The notes: generated from the sequence alone by a model not told the origin. A stretch of 6,117 nt of DNA from Bacillota bacterium (GCA_021821235.1 JAKACS010000208.1:1-6117); one strand, 5' to 3'. Shown: positions 1 to 4,501, counted from the stretch's first letter. Made by a program: numbers and translations.

Positions 1-570
1 ATCAAACAACTCACCCAGTTCATGGTGATTCGGTTTAACAAGAAATGGACGGAATGGCAAAACTTTTTTTAACAGCTCTCCTTCAGCATCAGCCACAAAT
101 CTTGCATTCTGTTGATTGCAAATTTTCACAAGTCTTTCATACGTATTTGACGGAAGGCTTGAAGGGATGCTTCCGGCTAAAACCAACAAATCATTTGCTG
201 CTAATTGGTGAATTTTTTCCTTTAACCGTTCAAAATCTGCTTCGGTGATCATTGGACCATTTGCATTGATTTCTGTTTCCTCACTTGTTTTTAATTTAAT
301 ATTAATGCGTGAATCACCTGAAACCTTAATAAAGTCGGTCGCAATCGTTTCCTTTCGCAAATATTCATCTATATAACTGCCAGTAAATCCGCCATTAAAT
401 CCGAGCGCTTTACTTGCCACCCCCAATTGCTGCAAAACTCTCGATACATTGATGCCTTTTCCCCCTGGGAATTTTTCTTCATCAATGGTGCGGTTTAAAC
501 TTCCAAGCTGAAACGCATCAAGTTTCACGATATAATCTACTGAAGGATTTAACGTCAAAGTATAGATCAT
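1..570 (-). CDS. fruK: 1-phosphofructokinase, N-terminal 190 residues (runs off window)
   Basis: Cytosolic PfkB-family sugar kinase that phosphorylates fructose 1-phosphate, made by the fructose PTS, to fructose 1,6-bisphosphate. The protein begins MIYTLTLNPSVDYIV, the typical FruK opening with its substrate-side Asp (D13). The first PfkB signature (PGGKGINVSRVLQQLG) is at residues 35-50 and a VKPN motif at 178-181. The second PfkB signature, with the catalytic Asp (DTxGAGD), would lie beyond position 1; about 110 residues are missing compared with the usual length of about 303. The ATG at 568-570 overlaps the fruR stop codon (ATGA), and an AAAGGTAG ribosome site lies 7 nt upstream, so translation is probably coupled. 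Regulation is through the fruR promoter. A PTS fructose transporter gene (fruA) is expected next but is outside the window. Tagatose-6-phosphate kinase (LacC) is the main alternative; the FruR neighbour argues for FruK. Confidence 0.93.
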   Translation of the reverse strand, partial: MIYTLTLNPSVDYIVKLDAFQLGSLNRTIDEEKFPGGKGINVSRVLQQLGVASKALGFNGGFTGSYIDEYLRKETIATDFIKVSGDSRINIKLKTSEETEINANGPMITEADFERLKEKIHQLAANDLLVLAGSIPSSLPSNTYERLVKICNQQNARFVADAEGELLKKVLPFRPFLVKPNHHELGELFD

Positions 571-1319
571 GTTGTCACTACCTTTACTGTCGTTCTTGTT
601 TCATACTGTTGCCAAATTTCATCCGCTAGTTGATTTGTGATGATGATTGCTTCTTTTATATCGGCGATTTTTGCAAAAGCAATTTCATTGAATTTTGATT
701 CATCCGCTAATACAAAAACTTCACGCGAAAGCTGCATTGCTTTTTGTTTCACATATGCCTCTTCTTGGTCTGGTGTGGTAAAGCCGAATTCAGGGTGAAT
801 CCCATTCACACCCATAAAGCATTTATCAAAACGATATTGGTCAAGACTAGTCAATGCACCTCGGCCGATGAGTGCTTTTGTACTATTTTTTGCAAATCCG
901 CCAATCAGATACGTAGGGATGCCTTTATTAATCAAGGGTGTTACATGTGTTAATCCGTTTGTAACGACAACAATATCTTTTACGGATAGAAAATTGATCA
1001 TTTCTTTAATGGTTGAGCCAGCATCAAGGTAAATGCTGTCGCCTTCTTCCACTAAACTTGCAGCATATTGGGCGATCAGCCTTTTTTCCTGAAGGTTTTT
1101 GGAAGCTTTCACTACCATGCTCGGTTCATCAAGCTTTCCTTGTAGTCTGGATGCACCTCCGTGAATTCGCTTTAAGTATTTCCCCTCTTCCAGTAGGGAA
1201 AGATCCCTTCGAATGGTTGATTCAGACGCATTTGTCAGTTCGACCAAATCTTGAATCTTGATAATATTTCTCTCTTTCAAAAGCTGTAAAATTAATTGAT
1301 GACGCTCGGGCGTTAACAA
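567..1319 (-). CDS. fruR: DeoR-family transcriptional regulator of the fructose operon
   Basis: Cytosolic DNA-binding regulator of the fructose operon; in the studied relative (Lactococcus lactis FruR) the effector is fructose 1-phosphate. With the TTG start the protein is 250 residues, a normal DeoR length. The N-terminal winged helix-turn-helix spans about residues 1-57: MLTPERHQLI, then the recognition region ASESTIRRDL at 31-40 and RIHGGA at 51-56. The C-terminal DeoR sensor domain spans about 75-235, with GDSIYLDAGST (93-103), NGLTHVTPLI (121-130), FMGVNGI (168-174), GFTTPD (179-184) and the K191/K193 region. I chose TTG at 1317-1319 because an AAAGGTAG site lies exactly 7 nt upstream, the same sequence and spacing as at fruK. 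Family members also begin MLTPERH, and the upstream ATG at 1380-1382 falls inside the operator and promoter. The stop overlaps the fruK start by 4 bases. Assignment to FruR rather than another DeoR regulator rests mainly on the fruK neighbour. Confidence 0.92.
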   Translation of the reverse strand: MLTPERHQLILQLLKERNIIKIQDLVELTNASESTIRRDLSLLEEGKYLKRIHGGASRLQGKLDEPSMVVKASKNLQEKRLIAQYAASLVEEGDSIYLDAGSTIKEMINFLSVKDIVVVTNGLTHVTPLINKGIPTYLIGGFAKNSTKALIGRGALTSLDQYRFDKCFMGVNGIHPEFGFTTPDQEEAYVKQKAMQLSREVFVLADESKFNEIAFAKIADIKEAIIITNQLADEIWQQYETRTTVKVVTT

Positions 1320-1326
1320 TTTACCA

Positions 1327-1334
1327 CTACCTTT
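1327..1334 (-). promoter_or_regulatory. Ribosome binding site deciding the fruR TTG start
   Basis: The minus strand reads AAAGGTAG here, 7 nt before the TTG at 1317-1319. The same octamer with the same 7-nt spacing (578-585) precedes the fruK ATG. The longer in-frame ATG at 1380-1382 has no comparable site. Confidence 0.8.
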
Positions 1335-1353
1335 AATTTTTGTTCCTGAATCC

Positions 1354-1382
1354 ATCTTACTGAAACCGATTGCAAAAATCAA
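1354..1382 (-). promoter_or_regulatory. Probable sigma-A promoter of the fruR-fruK operon
   Basis: On the minus strand, TTGATT (-35, positions 1377-1382, 4/6 to consensus) is separated by 17 nt from TAAGAT (-10, positions 1354-1359, 4/6). Transcription would start near 1347, giving a leader of about 28 nt that contains the fruR ribosome site. The -35 lies within one of the tandem 10-mers and the cre site fills the spacer, so both regulators could act directly on polymerase binding. The hexamers are only moderate, so the placement is inferred. Confidence 0.55.
1361..1375 (-). promoter_or_regulatory. Catabolite-responsive element (CcpA binding site)
   Basis: The minus strand reads TTGCAATCGGTTTCA, matching every specified position of the Bacillus cre consensus WTGNAANCGNWNNCW. 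It sits in the spacer of the predicted fru promoter, where bound CcpA/HPr-Ser-P would repress the operon during growth on preferred sugars. CcpA control of fru operons alongside FruR is established in Lactococcus lactis; here it is inferred from the site. Confidence 0.75.
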
Positions 1383-1415
1383 TCATTTTCTTTCAAAATC
1401 AATCATTATTTGACT
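1376..1415 (-). promoter_or_regulatory. Candidate FruR operator: tandem 10-bp direct repeats
   Basis: Read on the minus strand, this stretch divides into consecutive 10-mers: AGTCAAATAA, TGATTGATTT, TGAAAGAAAA, TGATTGATTT. The second and fourth are identical and lie exactly 20 bp apart; the third shares the TGA..GA skeleton; the first is weak. A fifth unit (TTGCAATCGG, 1366-1375) merges into the cre site. From recalled literature, L. lactis FruR needs four adjacent 10-bp direct repeats, and the layout with cre is conserved in low-GC Gram-positives. The 10-bp period places repeats on one face of the helix. Binding by this FruR is an inference. Confidence 0.65.
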
Positions 1416-1435
1416 ATTTTTGAACGTTTTTAGAA

Positions 1436-1460
1436 TTTTGCCTTTTTATTTAGGCTAAAA
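1436..1460. repeat. Imperfect inverted repeat upstream of the fru operator
   Basis: The arms TTTTGCCT (1436-1443) and AGGCTAAAA (1452-1460) are complementary apart from one bulged base. The loop is AT-rich and no U-tract follows on either strand, so it is not a clear terminator. Function unknown. Confidence 0.35.
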
Positions 1461-1468
1461 TGAAAATA

Positions 1469-1494
1469 GGTTTTTAACCAAATGGTTAAAAACC
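1469..1494. repeat. Perfect 12-bp inverted repeat (palindrome)
   Basis: GGTTTTTAACCA (1469-1480) and TGGTTAAAAACC (1483-1494) are exact reverse complements around an AA centre. The palindrome lies about 55 bp upstream of the FruR-type repeats and about 95 bp before the tRNA promoter -35. Neither strand has a clean U-tract after it and no complete gene ends into it, so a protein-binding operator or a cruciform is as likely as a terminator. Confidence 0.6.
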
Positions 1495-1587
1495 CCTTCA
1501 ATGGTATTCTTTCATTGGATGAGAAATCGAATTCTCTTTGAAAATGAAACCTTGCAAAAAACAACTAAAAAAAATTTTATTTTTATA
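1495..1587. other. AT-rich intergenic spacer with no recognised gene
   Basis: Between the palindrome and the tRNA promoter I see only AT-rich sequence with small chance repeats. The open frame beginning at 1501 runs through tRNA-Leu and has no ribosome site or recognisable protein content. Confidence 0.6.
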
Positions 1588-1616
1588 GTGAAAAATAATT
1601 TAAAATATGTTATATT
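1588..1616 (+). promoter_or_regulatory. Extended -10 promoter of the tRNA operon
   Basis: GTGAAA (-35, 1588-1593, 4/6) is followed after 17 nt by TATATT (-10, 1611-1616, 5/6). A TGT immediately before the -10 makes it an extended -10 promoter. The predicted start, near 1623, is about 20 nt upstream of the first tRNA. Confidence 0.75.
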
Positions 1617-1642
1617 GGTAAAGGTCGTTCGAAATTATATAT

Positions 1643-1725
1643 GCGGGTGTGGCGGAATGGCAGACGCGCTAGATTCAGGTTCTAGTGGGGGCAACCCCGT
1701 GGAGGTTCAAGTCCTCTCATCCGCA
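1643..1725 (+). tRNA. tRNA-Leu (anticodon CAG)
   Basis: Class II tRNA with acceptor stem GCGGGTG (1643-1649) paired to CATCCGC (1718-1724) with one G-U pair, and discriminator A at 1725. The anticodon stem CTAGA/TCTAG encloses the loop TTCAGGT, giving anticodon CAG, which reads the Leu codon CUG. A long variable arm (GTGGGGGCAACCCCGT) and a T arm with GGTTCAAGTCC follow. The next bases are CTT, so the 3' CCA is not encoded and must be added by the CCA-adding enzyme. It is the first gene of a four-tRNA transcript and shares its acceptor 5' arm with the downstream tRNA-Gly. Confidence 0.95.
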
Positions 1726-1735
1726 CTTTATCCTT

Positions 1736-1809
1736 CGGGAAGTAGCTCAGCTTGGTAGAGCACCACGTTCGGGACGTGGGGGTCGCAGGTTCAAATCCTG
1801 TCTTCCCGA
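1736..1809 (+). tRNA. tRNA-Pro (anticodon CGG)
   Basis: Acceptor stem CGGGAAG (1736-1742) pairs perfectly with CTTCCCG (1802-1808), with discriminator A at 1809. The anticodon stem CCACG/CGTGG encloses TTCGGGA, giving anticodon CGG, which reads Pro codon CCG. The D arm has GCTCAGCTTGGTAGAGC and the T loop TTCAAAT. CCA is not encoded. It lies 10 nt after tRNA-Leu. The body resembles the common Bacillus tRNA-Pro(UGG), with a changed anticodon arm. Confidence 0.95.
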
Positions 1810-1830
1810 TCTCGCTGCAAATTAATACTC

Positions 1831-1904
1831 GCGGGTGTGGTTTAATGGTAGAATTTCAGCTTCCCAAGCTGACGGCGGGGGTTCGATTCCCCTCACCCGC
1901 TCCA
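1831..1904 (+). tRNA. tRNA-Gly (anticodon CCC)
   Basis: Acceptor stem GCGGGTG (1831-1837) pairs with CACCCGC (1894-1900), with discriminator T at 1901 and an encoded CCA at 1902-1904. The anticodon stem TCAGC/GCTGA encloses TTCCCAA, giving anticodon CCC, which reads Gly codon GGG. T loop TTCGATT. It is separated from tRNA-Pro by 21 nt and from tRNA-Ser by 4 nt. Confidence 0.95.
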
Positions 1905-1908
1905 TGTT

Positions 1909-2000
1909 GGAGAAGTACCCAAGTGGTTATAAGGGGGCGCACTCGAAATGCGTTAGGGCGGGTAACCGTCGCGTGAGTTCGAATCTCACCTTCTCCGCCA
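1909..2000 (+). tRNA. tRNA-Ser (anticodon CGA)
   Basis: Class II tRNA with acceptor stem GGAGAAG (1909-1915) paired to CTTCTCC (1990-1996), discriminator G and encoded CCA (1998-2000). The anticodon stem GCGCA/TGCGT (with one G-U pair) encloses CTCGAAA, giving anticodon CGA, which reads Ser codon UCG. A long variable arm (GGGCGGGTAACCGTCGC) and T loop TTCGAAT support Ser. It is the last gene before the operon terminator. Confidence 0.95.
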
Positions 2001-2015
2001 TACATCTGTTGATTT

Positions 2016-2045
2016 ATCCGCTTATGAAAGCGGATTTTTATTTTC
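2016..2045 (+). terminator. Rho-independent terminator of the tRNA operon
   Basis: The 8-bp stem ATCCGCTT/AAGCGGAT (2016-2023 and 2028-2035) has an ATGA loop and is followed by TTTTATTTT. It starts 16 nt after the CCA of tRNA-Ser. Confidence 0.88.
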
Positions 2046-2056
2046 CCCTAAAATGA

Positions 2057-2084
2057 CTGTAATCTGTTATGAAGTGATTATAAT
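2057..2084 (+). promoter_or_regulatory. Probable promoter of the small acidic protein gene
   Basis: A consensus -10 TATAAT lies at 2079-2084. The best -35 is weak: CTGTAA at 2057-2062 with 16-nt spacing. The position, between the tRNA terminator and a gene with its own ribosome site, supports an independent transcript. Confidence 0.5.
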
Positions 2085-2116
2085 AAGAAAAAGCAACTAT
2101 TAAAAAGGATGATTGG

Positions 2117-2407
2117 ATGAATATTACAGGATATACTGTTGAAAAATTGGAAGATCCATTTGGCCTGTTAACAGGCGAGCGGTTCGAGTACTTTCTAGAC
2201 ATTGAAGTTGATGAGGAAGATGAGCTGTATTCAGAAAACGGCATTGGCTTAAAAGTTATTTTTGTTATCCATCAAGATGAAGCAAAGCTTTCCCATTACC
2301 ACTTTTACGAAAAAGAAACAGAAAAAGTTCTTGATTTTGCTCTTGAAGACGATGAAGCAGAGTTCGTGCTGGATTTCTGCCTCCAGCATAAAGGTGAAGC
2401 AGAATAA
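2117..2407 (+). CDS. Small acidic conserved protein of unknown function (possibly DUF6509 family)
   Basis: A 96-residue soluble protein starting MNITGYTVEKLEDPFG, with no signal peptide, membrane segment or cysteine cluster. It is strongly acidic, with runs such as IEVDEEDELYSENG at 29-42 and LEDDEAEF at 76-83. The pattern suggests a small alpha/beta fold: an N-terminal strand, a GERFEYFLDIEV strand (20-31), a KVIFVIHQDE strand (46-55), a YHFYEKETEKVLDFAL segment and a C-terminal helix. From memory it resembles Bacillus proteins grouped as DUF6509, whose function is not known; that assignment is unconfirmed. The start is supported by AAAAGGATG just upstream and a promoter 32 nt before it. The TAA stop lies within the left arm of the following terminator. 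It is monocistronic and converges on the ydjO-like gene. Confidence 0.85.
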   Translation: MNITGYTVEKLEDPFGLLTGERFEYFLDIEVDEEDELYSENGIGLKVIFVIHQDEAKLSHYHFYEKETEKVLDFALEDDEAEFVLDFCLQHKGEAE

Positions 2408-2443
2408 AACCAAAAGACAGGGATTCCCTGTCTTTTGGTTTTA
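2405..2443. terminator. Bidirectional terminator between convergent genes
   Basis: A near-perfect hairpin centred on 2424: AAACCAAAAGACAGGG pairs with CCCTGTCTTTTGGTTT around a short ATT loop. T-rich tails flank both sides (GGTTTTA on plus, GGTTTTATTCT on minus). It begins at the stop codon of the upstream gene and ends 4 nt before the ydjO-like stop, so it can end both transcripts. Confidence 0.88.
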
Positions 2444-2447
2444 TGGA

Positions 2448-2651
2448 TCACATGAAGTTTTTACTGTGGTTTGTAATAACGGGCAGCTCCCTGGTAGTTA
2501 AGGACATTTCGCTTTTGCAGATCGGACAGAGGGGGACTTCACTGCTCTTAAAATTATCGCGAACCCAGCATTTGCATTGATCCGAATTGCATTCCCAAAT
2601 TTTTGTTTCCTCCAACTTGATTTCCTCTTCATTTCTTCTGCCAAATGCCAA
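2448..2651 (-). CDS. YdjO-like cold-inducible zinc-ribbon protein
   Basis: A 67-residue protein from the chosen TTG start. Five cysteines lie at C21, C26, C28, C42 and C45; C21-x4-C26 and C42-P-I-C45 look like the two halves of a zinc ribbon. The core WECNSDQCKCWVRDNF (19-34), followed by PLCPICKSEM (40-49) and a short tail with RELPVI, matches what I recall of the Bacillus YdjO family (Pfam 'cold-inducible protein YdjO'). Its biochemical role is not known; a small nucleic-acid or protein-binding role is a guess. I prefer TTG at 2649-2651 because GGGGGTGG lies 5 nt upstream; the frame extends to a TTG at 2664-2666 that has no ribosome site. The promoter lies about 150 nt upstream, leaving a long leader. 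Confidence 0.8.
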   Translation of the reverse strand: MAFGRRNEEEIKLEETKIWECNSDQCKCWVRDNFKSSEVPLCPICKSEMSLTTRELPVITNHSKNFM

Positions 2652-2790
2652 ATTGGCCACCCCCAAATGATTTTAACTGACATTCCAAAGAAAAAATCGC
2701 ACCCGCACTTGAGTTGTGGAGTCAAGATCGTCCACAAATTCGTGCAGATACGACTGCTTTATTCGGAATATATTGAACGAACAACTAGTA
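2652..2790 (-). promoter_or_regulatory. Long, partly structured 5' leader of the ydjO-like mRNA
   Basis: From the predicted transcription start (near 2791) to the TTG start is about 140 nt with no convincing gene. It can form a hairpin TTGTGGA/TCCACAA (2731-2737 with 2714-2720, 10-nt loop), extended through a small internal loop by GCAC/GTGC (2742-2745 with 2705-2708). A second small inverted repeat, GCCAA/TTGGC, surrounds the start codon. Long leaders are typical of cold-shock mRNAs, so thermosensing is possible but not shown. Confidence 0.45.
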
Positions 2791-2797
2791 CTTTTCT

Positions 2798-2826
2798 ATT
2801 ATAGCTTACTTCCCCCTAAAAATCAA
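2798..2826 (-). promoter_or_regulatory. Strong sigma-A promoter of the ydjO-like gene
   Basis: On the minus strand, TTGATT (-35, 2821-2826, 4/6) is followed by exactly 17 nt and then TATAAT (-10, 2798-2803, perfect). The predicted start is near 2791. Confidence 0.8.
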
Positions 2827-2874
2827 AAATATTATATCTTATCAAAAATTGACGATATCCTCAAGAAGTTTTTT

Positions 2875-3531
2875 CTATAAATTTTTTCTGTACTCATAAT
2901 AGCGAAATACGATGATGCAAATCATTAACCATGCTCCGCCAGCAGAGTATCCGCCAATTACATCACTTGGATAATGAACCCCAAGATATACTCTGCTTGT
3001 GCCAATTAAAAGGATAAAAACCGCCATCAAAACAATCCCAAATGTTTTTGCCGCTTTTTTATGGGCGTAGTGGAGTATGATATAGGCAATTGCCCCATAA
3101 AAAATGAACGCTCCCATCGAGTGGCCGCTCGGGAAGCTATAACTATTCTCCGTAATTAGTCGATGAATGTCCGGACGCTGACGTTTGAAAATATTTTTTA
3201 GCAACACATTGAACAAGGAACCAACTCCTGATGACAGAAGGAAGAACAAGCCGAGAGCCCATTTTCTCTTAATAAAAAGAAAAAGTGTTCCAGCTAAAAC
3301 GGCAATGGTCAACCATTTGACCGAGCCTAAAAACGTAAATGTCAACATTACGTTTGTCAGTGCCGGGGAAATATGTGATTGTACAGCAGCAATCACCCCA
3401 TTGTCAAAATACACTAGCTTATTGTTGCTCATCTCATTTGAAATCAATATAAAAGAAATAATTAAAAAACAAAACAGCAAAAAAACATAAAGAATAAACA
3501 GCATATTCTTTTTCGCTTGATTTTTTTCCAT
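2875..3531 (-). CDS. PAP2-family (type 2 phosphatidic acid phosphatase) membrane phosphatase
   Basis: A 218-residue integral membrane lipid phosphatase with about six hydrophobic helices (roughly residues 10-31, 58-88, 91-111, 138-154, 163-177 and 191-209). All three PAP2 motifs are intact: KNIFKRQRP (K-x6-RP, 112-120), PSGH (134-137) and SRVYLGVHYPSD (SR-x5-H-x3-D, 179-190). H137, H186 and D190 are the expected catalytic residues. Family members remove phosphate from phosphatidate, phosphatidylglycerophosphate or undecaprenyl pyrophosphate at the outer membrane face; the sequence alone does not decide which. It most resembles Bacillus YodM/PgpB or BcrC-type proteins. The ATG at 3529-3531 has GGAGGTG 5 nt upstream. 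The frame runs back to 3600, but that would put the start inside the ku terminator. Monocistronic, with no clear terminator downstream. Confidence 0.9.
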   Translation of the reverse strand: MEKNQAKKNMLFILYVFLLFCFLIISFILISNEMSNNKLVYFDNGVIAAVQSHISPALTNVMLTFTFLGSVKWLTIAVLAGTLFLFIKRKWALGLFFLLSSGVGSLFNVLLKNIFKRQRPDIHRLITENSYSFPSGHSMGAFIFYGAIAYIILHYAHKKAAKTFGIVLMAVFILLIGTSRVYLGVHYPSDVIGGYSAGGAWLMICIIVFRYYEYRKNL

Positions 3532-3574
3532 GCTGACACCTCCAACATAATAGTATACACGTAAATGGAAAAAG

Positions 3575-3610
3575 AAAAGAACTGATGTGTTTCTCCACAT
3601 CAGTTCTTTT
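3575..3610 (-). terminator. Rho-independent terminator of ku
   Basis: A perfect 15-bp stem, AAAAGAACTGATGTG/CACATCAGTTCTTTT, with a 6-nt GAGAAA loop on the minus strand, followed by CTTTTTCC. It begins 7 nt after the ku stop and separates ku from the PAP2 gene. The stem is near symmetrical and also AT-rich on the plus strand, but no plus-strand gene ends here. Confidence 0.92.
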
Positions 3611-3617
3611 CGCCTGC

Positions 3618-4448
3618 TTACGCTTGTTTTTTTACGCGGCTAGCCGTTTTCCTCTTCGGGGCAGCTTGTTTTTTTGGTTTTGTCCGGTCAATCGATGCCT
3701 GAAGGGCTGCCATTAAATCGGTAACGTTAGAAGCAGGTTCTTTCACTGCCGGTGTAACAGTTTCTTTTCCAGAACGCTTTGCTTCAATCAATTCCAATAA
3801 TGCCATGCGATAATCATCCTGATAGTTTTCCAGCTTAAATTCGGTTGTTAATTGATCGATCAGTAAAATGGCTGTGTCCAACTCTTTTTTCGTCACATTC
3901 TCCCCTGCCGGGATACTTGGGACGTCTGCTGCCTTCCTCACTTCATCCGGATAATGAATTGTTTCCATGACGAGGATATTTTCAAAAACGCGAATGACAG
4001 CAAGCTGTTCTTTTGAGCGAATCACAATTTTTGCGATTCCTACTTTTTGCGATTCTTTTAAGGCTTTGCGAAGCAGCGAGTAAGCTTTGTTTCCGCCTTC
4101 ACTAGGTGACATATAGTAACTTCTGTCATAATAAATCGGATCAATTTGTTCCATTCTTACAAAATCAATAATCTCAACCGCCTTATCTTCCTTTTCTTTC
4201 CTTAATTTTTCCAAATCGTCTTCATCCAGGACAACAAATTTCCCTTTCGTGTATTCGTACGCTTTGACAATGTCTTCATTGCCGACTTCTTGTTCACAAA
4301 CAGGGCATATTTTTTCATATTTAATTGGTGTATGACATTTTTTATGCAAATTGCGCAATTTTATATCTTTATCTTCTGTTGCTGCATGCAGTTTTATTGG
4401 AATATTAACAAGTCCAAAACTGATGCTGCCCTTCCACATTGTATGCAT
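3618..4448 (-). CDS. ku: Ku-type DNA end-binding protein of bacterial NHEJ
   Basis: Cytosolic homodimeric ring that threads onto broken double-stranded DNA ends and recruits LigD. The 276-residue protein begins MHTMWKGSISFGLVNIPIKL, the hallmark opening of bacterial Ku (B. subtilis YkoV), and the Ku core beta-barrel covers about residues 1-220. Typical segments are KYEKICPVC (43-51), VVLDEDDL (72-79), EIIDFV (92-97), IDPIYYDRSYYMSP (102-115) and ETIHYPDEVR (162-171). The end of the core has a conserved-looking VTDLMAALQASIDRT (242-256), then a Lys/Arg-rich tail (257-276) like the DNA-binding tails of other bacterial Ku proteins. C38, H39, C48 and C51 form a possible metal site. I chose ATG 4446-4448 since homologues start there and the upstream ATG (4458-4460) lies within the AAAGGATGG ribosome site. 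Divergent from ligD, its functional partner, with a sigma-G-like promoter upstream. Confidence 0.95.
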   Translation of the reverse strand: MHTMWKGSISFGLVNIPIKLHAATEDKDIKLRNLHKKCHTPIKYEKICPVCEQEVGNEDIVKAYEYTKGKFVVLDEDDLEKLRKEKEDKAVEIIDFVRMEQIDPIYYDRSYYMSPSEGGNKAYSLLRKALKESQKVGIAKIVIRSKEQLAVIRVFENILVMETIHYPDEVRKAADVPSIPAGENVTKKELDTAILLIDQLTTEFKLENYQDDYRMALLELIEAKRSGKETVTPAVKEPASNVTDLMAALQASIDRTKPKKQAAPKRKTASRVKKQA

Positions 4449-4472
4449 TCTTGTTTCCATCCTTTTTGTTTT

Positions 4473-4501
4473 TAGTATTTGTGTTCAACTCTCCGTCATG
4501 C
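4473..4501 (-). promoter_or_regulatory. Sigma-G-like promoter upstream of ku
   Basis: On the minus strand, GCATG (4497-4501) matches the -35 consensus gHATR recalled for B. subtilis sigma-G. After 17 nt comes AATACTA (4473-4479), matching the -10 CATXHTA except for its first base. The predicted start, near 4466, gives a very short leader. B. subtilis ku is known to be expressed in the forespore. A sigma-A reading of the same region is poor. Confidence 0.55.

Noticed and set aside
45..248. Plus-strand reading frame opposite fruK
   Set aside because: Antisense shadow of a clear PfkB kinase, with no ribosome site or family resemblance.
1320..1382. N-terminal extension of fruR to the ATG at 1380-1382
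   Set aside because: It overlaps the predicted operator, cre and promoter, has no ribosome site, and family members start at MLTPERH.
1469..1494. Palindrome as a Rho-independent terminator
   Set aside because: No U-tract on either strand and no complete gene ends beside it; kept as an inverted repeat instead.
1501..2056. Open reading frames across the tRNA cluster
   Set aside because: They run through four well-folded tRNA genes and encode no recognisable protein.
2652..2666. Start of the ydjO-like gene at TTG 2664-2666
   Set aside because: No ribosome site precedes it, and the extra residues are encoded by the GGGGGTGG site of the inner TTG.
2498..2737. 79-codon minus-strand frame overlapping the ydjO-like gene
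   Set aside because: It is a shifted reading of the same region; the YdjO cysteine pattern is in the other frame.
2827..2874. ATATC/GATAT weak hairpin downstream of the PAP2 gene as terminator
   Set aside because: Only five AT-rich base pairs around a long loop, too weak to call, although followed by some T residues.
3552..3557. TATACT as a -10 for the PAP2 gene (minus strand)
   Set aside because: No acceptable -35 at 16-18 nt, and the start would fall on the ribosome site; the PAP2 promoter remains unidentified.
3532..3600. Longer PAP2 frame beginning at 3600
   Set aside because: It starts inside the ku terminator hairpin; the internal ATG at 3531 has a GGAGGTG site at good spacing.
4449..4460. 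Ku start at the ATG 4458-4460 (METR extension)
   Set aside because: This ATG is part of the AAAGGATGG ribosome site, with no site of its own; homologues start at MHTMWKG.
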